This document shows, one piece after another, positions 13,270 through 20,158 of a DNA stretch of 20,158 bases. Positions within the stretch are counted from its first letter, which is position 1. Each line of letters begins with the position of its first letter. Made by a program: the position numbers and the translations under genes. The notes below the pieces were generated by a model. The model ran no database searches, had not been told where the DNA came from, and saw only the letters and a list, made by a program, of their open reading frames with translations. The stretch is from Clostridiales bacterium. GTDB taxonomy: Bacteria; Bacillota; Clostridia; Christensenellales; Aristaeellaceae. The stretch covers positions 1 through 20,158 of the forward strand of contig SFGO01000051.1 of the NCBI GenBank assembly GCA_004556545.1, in the 5' to 3' direction.

Positions 13270-16200
13270 ATGGGAAAGAAAAAACGCAGTTGGGCTTCTC
13301 TGCTGCTGGCCGGGCTGGTGCTGCTGACCGTGCGGCCTGCCGCCGCTGCAGAGGCGTCCCGGCAGGAAAGCATTCGCATTCTCTTCGAAGAACTGGTCGA
13401 GCAGGAAAAGAACGGGACTTCCATGTCCGCAGAGGAAGCGGCGGCCCGGAGCCAGTGCACGGATCCGGCCTGCGCCCATGTTTCCGTGGATGAAGAGGGC
13501 AACGTGACCGCCCTGTGCCCCTATGGGCAGTATCTCTTATCCTTCAGCCCCTACATGGTGTTCAGCGCCAATCCGGTCACGGAACTGACCCTGCAGCCGG
13601 GCACGAATTCCATTTACCGCAGCGGCACCTACCGGGTGACGGGCGGCGACGGCTCCTGCACACTGGTGGTGACAAAGGGACGGGCCGTGTCACTGCTGCT
13701 GGACGGCGCTTCGCTGGGACAGCTGAAGCTGTCCGACGGTTCCGCCGCCGCGCTGCAGCTTTCGAATGGCGCGTCTTTGAACGAAATTGTGCCCGTCAAC
13801 GCGGCGCTGGACCTTTCCGGCACTGTGACGGTTCAGAACGTTTCCGCCGGTTCCCTGACGGTGAACGGCTCCGGGCGACTGAATGTGGGCAGTCTGAACG
13901 CCGCTATTTCCGGCGATTCCACCGGCAGTGTACGGATCGTTTATCAGAGCTGCGGCGCGGATGCGCTTCGGCAGCTGCAAAAGCTGACCCTCTCCGGCGG
14001 CGAACGCTTTGCCGACGGGCTGCCCGTTTCCTATCGGGGGACGGAGATCCCCCTGGTGATGAGCGCCGACCCTGAGAAGAGCGATACGGCCTATGCCGCT
14101 TTGCCCGCCCCGGAGGACGGCAAGACCTACAAGGCCCGCGTCAGCGGCGAGCAAATTCTGGTGTATCTTTCCGACGAGCCGCAGGAGTATGTGCTTTCGG
14201 CAAACGCCGCCTCCGTGCTGAACGTGGAAGGCTCCGCCGCCGTGCTGACCAGCGAGGAAAACGCCGCCCAGAGCGCGGTGATCAGCGCCGCCCAGCTGAC
14301 GCTGCAATCGGCCCGCACCACCGGCAGCCTGTCCCTGAGCGGAACCTCCGCGTTCCGCGCCGAAGGCAGCAGCGCCTTTAGCCGGATGATTCTGGATGCA
14401 TCGGCCCATTTGTCTCTGCGGGTGGGAGGACGGCTCTCGCTGGACGGGCTGGTCAACAACGGCCGTCTGGCGGTGCAGGGCTCCGGCGTGTTGGAAACCG
14501 GTGAGCTGAGCGGCAGCGGCGCTTATACCATTGACCCGCAGTGCAATTTCAGCGTGGAACCGCTGCCCGCCTCCATCGGCGGACTGGTTCCCACGCAGAT
14601 TCAGATTTTGGGGGACGAGAACGCGCCGGTCGCCGCTACGCGGGTACAGCTGAAGCTGGGCAGCGGCGAGAGCTTCCTGACCACCACGGACAGCCGGGGC
14701 CGCATTACGCTCTGGCGCGCGGAAAAGCTTGATCAGGTGGACGCGGTGGCGCTGTCCGGCGGCGAGACCTATTCCGCTGTGATCCTGAACGGGCAGGCCG
14801 AGATCGACGAAGCACCCGAGATTACCGCCGCGTCCCTGACCAACCGGGGCGTGGTGTCCGTCACGCTGAAAAACGCGGGCGTTTGGGGCGTACAGTATGT
14901 GGTAGGGGACGCGCCCGTTTCCCTGATGGATTCGTGGAATGCCTCCGCGCAGACCCTGTATGCCGCCGACGGCGAAACCACGCTGTATCTGCCCGGACTG
15001 GAGCTGGGCGACGTGGCCAGTCTGCGGGTCTTTGCCGCCCGGGAAAAGGACGCGCGGCTCAGCGCCGCAACGGCGGACGCTTTCACCTTCTACAAAAACC
15101 AGTCCATCACCATCGAGTCCCGGGCGGCTTACGAACCGGCCGGGCAGAGCAAGACCTACAACGGTCAGCCCTTCCAGATTTCCCGGCTGCCCCGGAAATG
15201 CAAAGTGGCTTACTTCCTGGAGGACGGCACGCCTTTGCAAACCCCGCCCACGAAGGAAGGCAGCTATTACGCCGAGATTACCGTTCTGGAAGACGACCCC
15301 GAATATCTGCCCGGAAAAGCCGTCATGCCGCTGGAGATCAAGCGCCGCATCATCTACGTGTATGCGCTGGACGCCACCAAGCAGAAGGGCGAGGACGACC
15401 CGGAATTTGAATTTGACACCGATGAACTCTGCGGCCGGGACCGGCTGCAGGGCCGGCTGACCCGCGCCAAGGGCGAAGGGTACGGCAACTATGCCTATCT
15501 GACCGACCGGCTGACCGCCGTGGATGAAAACGGCCATCCGGTCAACCATTATCGTTTTGTGCTGTCCCCGGACAGCGGGCATTTCTTCATTGACTGGAAC
15601 TATCATCATTATCTGCCCTTCGACCCTCTGAGCGTGATCGACCCGGTGTATGAGGAAATCCACTTCAGCGACGGCACGTCTTTGAAGGTGCAGTACCGAC
15701 TGGCCAACATGCTGAATCTGGACAAAACCTACTTCGGTTCCATCATTCGGGATACGGAAAGCGGCGAGGAGCGGCCCTTTACGCCCTCCCTGCGGCTGCG
15801 CCGGGGCAGGGATGAAGCGCTGCTGATCCTGACCCCCACCGCCGAGATGAGCAAAGACGGCGGCTATCGGACTGACGGCGACGGAAATCCGCTCTGGCAG
15901 GGACGTACCCTCCGGCTGGGCTACTGGCATCTTCAGCAGCTGCAGAAGAAGCATGTGGAACACGTGGCGTTTTCGTTAAACGGCGTGACGCTGACCTTCT
16001 CCGTGCAGGATCTGCTGAGCAACGGCGTAGACCAGTACCGCCGGAAAAGCGGACTGCCCAAGGGCAACACGGTCTTCCGCCTTGACCTGATCCCCGTCTT
16101 CTCCAACAGCGAGCTTTCTTCGGAAGAACAGGCGGCCTGCGGCCTGCAGGGCGATGGAGCGCCCCTGATGCGGGTTCAGGCGTGGCTGGAAAACGGCAGC

Positions 16201-16635
16201 GAGCTGGTCGACCTGTCGCCCGCTTTGTCCGGCGCACAGATCGCCTTTGACATCAGCGCGTTGGCCACTCGGGAGGAAAACGCCGCTTCTTCCAATGGGG
16301 AAACGGAAACGGTCAACGGCCAGCCCGTGAAGCGGGTCCAACAGGAGACGGTTTCTTCTCTATTGCAGACCGCTTACGCCACGACCCAGCGGGAAGACGC
16401 GACGCAGCAGGAATTGGACGAAGCCCTGCAGGTCTGGCAGGAAACTGTGCAGCAGACGGGCTGCGGCCTGCATCTTTTCCGAAACGAACAGGACGAAACG
16501 CTTTCCACCCGGCTGATCGTCCCCTATACCCTGAGCGAGCAGGGCTCCGCCCTGTATGCCGCGCTGATGCGCACCAAGCCGTATTTGACCGCCGCTTTCC
16601 AGCAAAGCGGACTGTATGGCTGCAATCTGCACTGA
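13270..16635 (+). CDS. Large secreted surface protein with MBG-type domains
   Basis: A 1121-residue exported protein. MGKKKRSW, a hydrophobic core and AAAAEA form a signal peptide (cut near 27-29). After a helical segment and a short cysteine patch (C63, C68, C83), a beta-rich part from about 110 starts with SGTYRVTGGDGSCTLVVTKG and runs as short repetitive strands to about 450, resembling a carbohydrate-binding beta-helix of the Cthe_2159 type. Residues about 628-700 (KTYNGQPFQI, then PTKEGSYYAEITV) and 692-776 (ATKQKGEDDPEFEF) look like two MBG/YDG domains found in gram-positive adhesins. The rest to 1121 is unrecognised. There is no LPXTG sorting signal, dockerin or C-terminal membrane anchor, so it is probably released or held non-covalently. 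ATG 13270 is chosen over an upstream TTG because it begins the signal peptide; AAGGGGG is about 12 bases before it. Base composition is like its neighbours. Confidence 0.8.
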   Translation: MGKKKRSWASLLLAGLVLLTVRPAAAAEASRQESIRILFEELVEQEKNGTSMSAEEAAARSQCTDPACAHVSVDEEGNVTALCPYGQYLLSFSPYMVFSANPVTELTLQPGTNSIYRSGTYRVTGGDGSCTLVVTKGRAVSLLLDGASLGQLKLSDGSAAALQLSNGASLNEIVPVNAALDLSGTVTVQNVSAGSLTVNGSGRLNVGSLNAAISGDSTGSVRIVYQSCGADALRQLQKLTLSGGERFADGLPVSYRGTEIPLVMSADPEKSDTAYAALPAPEDGKTYKARVSGEQILVYLSDEPQEYVLSANAASVLNVEGSAAVLTSEENAAQSAVISAAQLTLQSARTTGSLSLSGTSAFRAEGSSAFSRMILDASAHLSLRVGGRLSLDGLVNNGRLAVQGSGVLETGELSGSGAYTIDPQCNFSVEPLPASIGGLVPTQIQILGDENAPVAATRVQLKLGSGESFLTTTDSRGRITLWRAEKLDQVDAVALSGGETYSAVILNGQAEIDEAPEITAASLTNRGVVSVTLKNAGVWGVQYVVGDAPVSLMDSWNASAQTLYAADGETTLYLPGLELGDVASLRVFAAREKDARLSAATADAFTFYKNQSITIESRAAYEPAGQSKTYNGQPFQISRLPRKCKVAYFLEDGTPLQTPPTKEGSYYAEITVLEDDPEYLPGKAVMPLEIKRRIIYVYALDATKQKGEDDPEFEFDTDELCGRDRLQGRLTRAKGEGYGNYAYLTDRLTAVDENGHPVNHYRFVLSPDSGHFFIDWNYHHYLPFDPLSVIDPVYEEIHFSDGTSLKVQYRLANMLNLDKTYFGSIIRDTESGEERPFTPSLRLRRGRDEALLILTPTAEMSKDGGYRTDGDGNPLWQGRTLRLGYWHLQQLQKKHVEHVAFSLNGVTLTFSVQDLLSNGVDQYRRKSGLPKGNTVFRLDLIPVFSNSELSSEEQAACGLQGDGAPLMRVQAWLENGSELVDLSPALSGAQIAFDISALATREENAASSNGETETVNGQPVKRVQQETVSSLLQTAYATTQREDATQQELDEALQVWQETVQQTGCGLHLFRNEQDETLSTRLIVPYTLSEQGSALYAALMRTKPYLTAAFQQSGLYGCNLH

Positions 16636-16651
16636 AAGAGGTTTTTGACCC

Positions 16652-18163
16652 ATGCCCACCTTCCAATGCGACACCTCCGCCCTGCTCTGGGACGCGACGG
16701 CGGTTTCCAACGCTTTTCTGTGCGAATTCATGCCCGCCGCCCCGGACGGGTATGTGAAGGTCTATCTGTATGGCCTGATGTACGCTCACGGGGGCATGCT
16801 GGAGGAAGAAGGCGTACTGGACGACCTGGCCAAGGCGCTGGAAATGCAGCGGGCGGACGTGGAGCAGGCGCTGCGCTACTGGGAGCGCTGCCGCCTTTTG
16901 AGCCGGGTGCAGGATCAGCCGCCGGTGTACCGCTTCGCCAGCGTTCAGCAGGCTCTTTTAATGAAGCAATCCGCCCCGCAGGACCGGCCCTATGAGGAAT
17001 TCGCCCGTGCCCTGTGCGACCTGTTCGGCTCCCGGCGGCAGCTTCACGGCAGCGAGACGGTGCTGGCCTACGAGTGGGTGGAGCAGCAGAAGCTTCCGCC
17101 TGAGGTGGTCGTGATGCTGATCCGCCATATGATCTCCACCCGGGGCATTAAATTTCCCTTCAAGGACGCGCAGAAGGTGGTCAATGAGCTGTGCGACCAG
17201 AACGCCCGCACGCCCGAAGCCGCCGAGGCGATGTTCAGCCGCTCCGAAGCCGCGTGGAAGGGAGCCAAAAAGATTCTTGGCCGGTTCAACGTCCATCGCG
17301 CGCCTACCATGGACGAGATCGACCTGTATGTGAAATGGACCCAGGAATGGGGCTATGCGCCCAAGGCCATCGAGGTGGCCTGCAGCGAGACCACGGCGGG
17401 CACCAATCCCAGCTTCCGCTATCTGGACGGGATTTTATCCGGCATTCGGGACCGCAGCGGCGGCAAGGCCGTCACGGCGGCGCAGGTGGAAAAACAGCTG
17501 CGCGGCGAGGAAGACGAATCCGCCCGGGTGCGGGCCATGCTGGCCGCCTTCGGCAGCCGGGTCTCCGTGGTGGACGAGGGCATGCGGAGCCTGTATCAGG
17601 CCATGCGGGCGCTGGCCGCGGACGACGTAATCCTGCTGGCAGCCCGGGAAGTGGGCAAGAAGCGGGGCGAACAGCACACCATCGAAAACGTGCTGCTGAT
17701 GCTGGAAGCATGGAACGACCGGGGGCTGACGACCTCCGCCGAGGTCACGGCCTATCTGAAAAACGTCCGGGATACGGACAAACGCCTGCGGGCGCTGTTT
17801 GCGCTGGCCGGGCAGGACGCCAGCTGCACCCAGCCCAACCGGGAGCTGCTGCGCAAGTGGCGGGAAGAATGGAAATTGTCCGACCCATTGGTGGAGCTGG
17901 CCGCCACCTATGCCCGCAACACACGGGAGCCCATGCTGTATATGGACAAGCTGCTTTCCGGCTGGCGGGACAAGGACATTACCACGCTGGCGGAGGCCGA
18001 AGAGGAGCATCGCCGATTTACGGAAGCCGCTGCGGGCGAACGAAGCAAAACGGCTGCGCCTGTGAAGAAAGTGATCGAACAGCAGTACAGTCAGCGGGAC
18101 TACGACCCGGCTATAGTCGATGGTCCTAGTCTTGAGGAGATTGAGGAGGCGAAGAAGCTGTGA
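16652..18163 (+). CDS. DnaD-domain replication-initiation protein with four DnaD-like repeats
   Basis: A 503-residue cytoplasmic protein. An N-terminal winged-helix region (about 30-95, with VYLYGLMYAHGGM and ALRYWERCRLLSRV) precedes four helical repeats that I align by eye as DnaD/DnaB_2-like: about 118-184, 205-267, 295-360 and 379-442. Each begins L/F..., has a charged first helix and ends with a ...L-L/I-x-x-W/I motif (DGILSGIRD, LLMLEAWND, KLLSGWRDK). Repeats 2 and 4 are the best matches to the canonical domain. The C-terminus ends AIVDGPSLEEIEEAKKL. DnaD proteins load the replicative helicase with the DnaC/DnaI partner and the neighbouring gene is that partner: the stop overlaps its GTG start by four bases. 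The gene starts 16 bases after the large secreted gene, with AGAGG upstream. Confidence 0.88.
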   Translation: MPTFQCDTSALLWDATAVSNAFLCEFMPAAPDGYVKVYLYGLMYAHGGMLEEEGVLDDLAKALEMQRADVEQALRYWERCRLLSRVQDQPPVYRFASVQQALLMKQSAPQDRPYEEFARALCDLFGSRRQLHGSETVLAYEWVEQQKLPPEVVVMLIRHMISTRGIKFPFKDAQKVVNELCDQNARTPEAAEAMFSRSEAAWKGAKKILGRFNVHRAPTMDEIDLYVKWTQEWGYAPKAIEVACSETTAGTNPSFRYLDGILSGIRDRSGGKAVTAAQVEKQLRGEEDESARVRAMLAAFGSRVSVVDEGMRSLYQAMRALAADDVILLAAREVGKKRGEQHTIENVLLMLEAWNDRGLTTSAEVTAYLKNVRDTDKRLRALFALAGQDASCTQPNRELLRKWREEWKLSDPLVELAATYARNTREPMLYMDKLLSGWRDKDITTLAEAEEEHRRFTEAAAGERSKTAAPVKKVIEQQYSQRDYDPAIVDGPSLEEIEEAKKL

Positions 18164-19146
18164 ACCGGGATCAGATCATCTTGCAGTTGCAGCAGGACTA
18201 TATGAAGCGCCGGGAGGACAATCTGCGCCTGTACGAGCAGCGGGTGGACGGGGCCTGCGAGCGCTGTACCGGTCTGCGGGAGCTGCTCAACGCCCGTCAC
18301 GCGCTGGTGCTGGGCGGCATCCGGGCCAGTCTGGTGGAGCGGAAGGAAGGCTCCAGCCAGCAGCTGCCCAACGCCATGAACCTGCTCAACGACAAAATCG
18401 CTGCGGCCTTGAAGGAAGGCGGGCTTTCGCCCGACACCCTCAAGCCCATCTACACCTGCCCCGTCTGCCGGGACGAAGGGTATCTGTTCGACCCCTCCCG
18501 GCACATGTGCGCCTGCATGGAACGGGAGCTGAACCGGCGCATTCTGGGCGAAGCGGGGCTGCAGGACGACCGGCAGACCTTCGAAAATTTCCGGGAGGAA
18601 ATCTTCAGCGACGTGCCGGATCGAACCGGTGTCAGTCAACGACAATTTGCCAGACGGGCTAGAAACGTGTGCGAAGCGTATGCCGATCATTTTCCGGATG
18701 CATCGCCAAAGAATCTGCTTCTAGTGGGCAAAAGCGGATTGGGGAAAACCTTTTTACTGCACTGCATTGCTCATCGTCTTGCTGACCGCGGTATTTTACC
18801 GACATATATCAGTGCTTATCATTTTCTGGAGCTGGCGCGGAAGGGGTATATAGAAAACAGTCCTGCGCCGCTTTCTTCCCTGCTGAACGCGCCCCTTTTG
18901 CTGATTGACGATCTGGGCACCGAGCCGCTGATGCAGAATATCACCATTACTCAGTTATTTAATCTGCTCAACGAACGCCAAGTATCTGGCTTGCATACAG
19001 TAATTTCTACTAATTTGGATACTTCCGAATTGAAAGCACGCTATACTGAACGAATTACTTCTCGTCTCAGTGATCCCACCAATTGGCAAAAGGTCTCATT
19101 GACTGGGGAAGATATTCGCTCTAAGCTGAAAGGACTCCAAGCATGA
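18160..19146 (+). CDS. dnaC: Replicative helicase loader, DnaC/DnaI-type AAA+ ATPase
   Basis: A 328-residue AAA+ ATPase that loads the replicative helicase on DNA. The N-terminal helicase-binding part has a zinc-ribbon-like set of cysteines, C-P-V-C at 100-103 and C-A-C at 117-119. The ATPase has Walker A GKSGLGKT (190-197), Walker B LLLIDD (246-251), sensor 1 STN (283-285) and an arginine finger in SRL (R302). GTG at 18160 overlaps the dnaD stop (GTGA), so translation is coupled. The GC content falls from about 60-72% before 18600 to about 38-57% after 18660 (as low as 38% at 18961-19020), while the flanking genes are GC-rich. The drop coincides with the entry to the AAA+ core. No frameshift or stop was seen. 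Confidence 0.93.
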   Translation: MNRDQIILQLQQDYMKRREDNLRLYEQRVDGACERCTGLRELLNARHALVLGGIRASLVERKEGSSQQLPNAMNLLNDKIAAALKEGGLSPDTLKPIYTCPVCRDEGYLFDPSRHMCACMERELNRRILGEAGLQDDRQTFENFREEIFSDVPDRTGVSQRQFARRARNVCEAYADHFPDASPKNLLLVGKSGLGKTFLLHCIAHRLADRGILPTYISAYHFLELARKGYIENSPAPLSSLLNAPLLLIDDLGTEPLMQNITITQLFNLLNERQVSGLHTVISTNLDTSELKARYTERITSRLSDPTNWQKVSLTGEDIRSKLKGLQA

Positions 19147-19493
19147 ACATTCAAATTTATGCCGCCAAAAAAAATCCGGACGTACTCAAGGCGGAACGTT
19201 TTTTCAAGGAGCGCCGCATTCCTTACCAGATGATGGACCTGAAAAAGCACAAGCTGGGCAGAAGAGAGCTGGAACTGTTCGCCCGGGCCGCGGGCGGGGC
19301 GCAGGCATTGGTGGATCGTTCCGGCCAGAAGGCGCTGGAGCGGCCGGTGGCCCATATGAGTTCCGACAGCCTGATCCTGGACGCCCTGATGGACGACCCT
19401 TCGGCGCTGGTCAGCCCCATCGTGCGCAACGGCAGCAAAGCGACCGTCGGCGCGCAGGAGGCTGTGTGGAAGGAATGGGCGGCGCAGGGATAA
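19143..19493 (+). CDS. ArsC/Spx-family protein lacking the catalytic cysteine
   Basis: A 116-residue thioredoxin-fold protein of the arsenate-reductase (ArsC/Spx/YffB-like) family. The C-terminal half is diagnostic: ALVDRSGQKA, then SALVSPIVRNGSKATVGAQEAVWKEW. At the N-terminus the family's redox site (C, or C-x2-C, after the first strand) is replaced by KKNPDVLKAERFFKER: residue 11 is N where a cysteine is expected, and there is no cysteine anywhere in the protein. It cannot act as a thiol arsenate reductase; a regulatory or binding role is more likely. The ATG overlaps the dnaC stop (ATGA), so it is coupled to the helicase loader. Confidence 0.88.
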   Translation: MNIQIYAAKKNPDVLKAERFFKERRIPYQMMDLKKHKLGRRELELFARAAGGAQALVDRSGQKALERPVAHMSSDSLILDALMDDPSALVSPIVRNGSKATVGAQEAVWKEWAAQG

Positions 19494-19515
19494 GGCAAAA
19501 AGGTTGGAAAAGAAG

Positions 19516-20049
19516 ATGGAATTCAGACGAATGACTTCGGCCGGGCATCCTGATTATGCAAAGGCCATGGCCCTGTATCGAAGCAGCTTTCCCCGTCATG
19601 AGCTGCGGGAAGAAGCCTCGCAGGAGCGCATCATGGGCCATCCCCAGTATCATTTTGACGGTGTGTATGACGGAGACTGCTGGGCTGGCCTGATCCTGTA
19701 CTGGGAAACGGAAAAGTTTCTTTATGTGGAGCATTTCTGCATTTTTCCGGAGCTGCGGGGCCGGAAATACGGTCAGCGGGCGCTGGAAAAGCTGGACGGG
19801 AAGGGAAAAACGATCATTCTGGAGATCGACCCGCCGGTGGAGGAGCTCTCCATCCGCCGCAAGGGCTTCTATGAGCGCTGCGGGTTCATGGCCAATCCGT
19901 ATGCGCATGTGCATCCCGCCTACCACCGAGAATGCGAGGGCCACGGGCTGGTGGTGATGTCCCGTCCGGAAAAGCTGACCGGGAAGCAGTACGATGATTT
20001 CGCCGCCTATCTGCGCAGGGTGGTGATGAAGGACGCTTTTGAGGACTGA
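19516..20049 (+). CDS. GNAT-family N-acetyltransferase
   Basis: A 177-residue protein of the acetyl-CoA-dependent GNAT fold. The cofactor-binding motif A is visible as FCIFPELRGRKYGQRALEKL (74-93, with RGRKYG contacting the pyrophosphate), preceded by the beta-4 strand KFLYVEHF. Motif B region follows around 117-126 (KGFYERCGFMANPYA). The C-terminal part is longer than the minimal domain. The acetyl acceptor is unknown. The start is ambiguous: ATG at 19516 is preferred, while TTG at 19504 would add four residues; neither has a strong ribosome site (GGAAAAG lies just before the ATG). It is 22 bases after the ArsC-like gene and probably co-transcribed with it. Confidence 0.87.
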   Translation: MEFRRMTSAGHPDYAKAMALYRSSFPRHELREEASQERIMGHPQYHFDGVYDGDCWAGLILYWETEKFLYVEHFCIFPELRGRKYGQRALEKLDGKGKTIILEIDPPVEELSIRRKGFYERCGFMANPYAHVHPAYHRECEGHGLVVMSRPEKLTGKQYDDFAAYLRRVVMKDAFED

Positions 20050-20057
20050 AAAGCAGG

Positions 20058-20088
20058 GATTTGTAGGTTTGTCAAACATATTGGACAG
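20058..20088 (+). promoter_or_regulatory. Bipartite promoter-like element, right copy
   Basis: GATTTGTAG, ten bases, then CATATTGGACAG. The geometry and sequence are the same as the minus-strand element at 70-100, with an extra shared A before CATATT (ACATATTGGACAG). It starts nine bases after the GNAT stop and points out of the window. Confidence 0.4.
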
Positions 20089-20135
20089 GGAAAGAGGAAA
20101 GAGTCTGAAGAGGAGAACGCCATAGAAGAGGACGC

Positions 20136-20158
20136 ATGGGGCGAGAGTTGCTGCGACT
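20136..20158 (+). CDS. Possible gene start at the right edge
   Basis: An ATG at 20136 opens MGRELLR and runs off the window. The ribosome signal is doubtful: AGAGGA lies only three bases before the ATG. A better-spaced AGGAG (20111-20115) would instead point to an ATA codon at 20122, an unlikely start, which would open a different frame (EEDAWGESCC). The repeated upstream element at 20058-20088 makes some gene start here plausible. The reading frame is unsure and no product can be named. Confidence 0.2.

Noticed and set aside
13690..15963. A 757-codon open frame on the minus strand inside the large secreted-protein gene
   Set aside because: It has no ribosome site or promoter, no recognisable domain and biased His/Gln/Gly composition typical of antisense frames in GC-rich coding DNA. 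The plus-strand gene has a signal peptide and domains.
13215..16647. The 13-base string AAAGAGGTTTTTG occurring after queT (13215-13227) and after the large secreted gene (16635-16647)
   Set aside because: The second serves as the dnaD ribosome site. A shared ribosome-site-plus-T-run of this length, without matching flanks, is not enough to call a repeat element.
1..20158. CRISPR array, toxin-antitoxin pair, restriction or other defence island, transposase or integrase
   Set aside because: No regularly spaced direct repeats, no transposase or integrase motifs, and no paired small genes of toxin-antitoxin type were found on either strand.

Overview
The window looks like chromosomal DNA from a GC-rich, gut-type anaerobic member of the Clostridia (Bacillota). 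This rests on strong AGGAGG ribosome sites, frequent TTG starts, gram-positive sigma-A promoters, a Bacillus-type LexA box, and families typical of Clostridia: Rex, VanW/PG-binding, DUF951, WalJ/YycJ, QueT, DUF1540 and DnaD/DnaC. The species cannot be named from the sequence. No rRNA, tRNA, CRISPR array or intact insertion sequence was seen. The gene order is mostly housekeeping with small accessory pieces.

Layout, 1-4350: a possible leftward gene start at the extreme left; a sigma-A promoter driving rex and an overlapping VanW-family cell-wall protein; a 280-bp intergenic patch holding a duplicated hairpin and a dispersed repeat; an uncatalogued 38-residue membrane protein gene on the minus strand; then a DUF951 gene coupled to signal peptidase I (lepB). 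4350-6210: a minus-strand marR-MATE efflux operon resembling mepR-mepA, whose promoter lies inside a perfect 19-bp inverted repeat. 6360-7100: a promoter with a perfect 24-bp LexA/SOS palindrome, ahead of a phage-type sigma-70 region-4-like regulator.

7100-12330: a phosphohexomutase, two exported or membrane-anchored proteins of unknown function, walJ/yycJ, rlmH and pgsA. Most have their own TTGNNN-N17-TANNNT promoter and stem-loop terminator. A shortened second copy of the dispersed repeat follows pgsA. 12330-20158: a minus-strand 55-residue DUF1540 gene; queT with a short structured leader; a 1121-residue secreted surface protein with MBG-type domains; then a tight run of a four-repeat DnaD protein, a DnaC/DnaI helicase loader, a cysteine-less ArsC/Spx-like protein and a GNAT acetyltransferase. 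The window closes with a second copy of a bipartite promoter-like element that is also present at its left end.

The observations most worth following up are the matched 31-bp bipartite elements at both ends (possibly an alternative-sigma promoter class), the SOS-controlled regulator, the two-size dispersed repeat, the base-composition break inside dnaC, the four DnaD repeats, and the small membrane protein. I found no convincing new multi-gene defence or mobile system.
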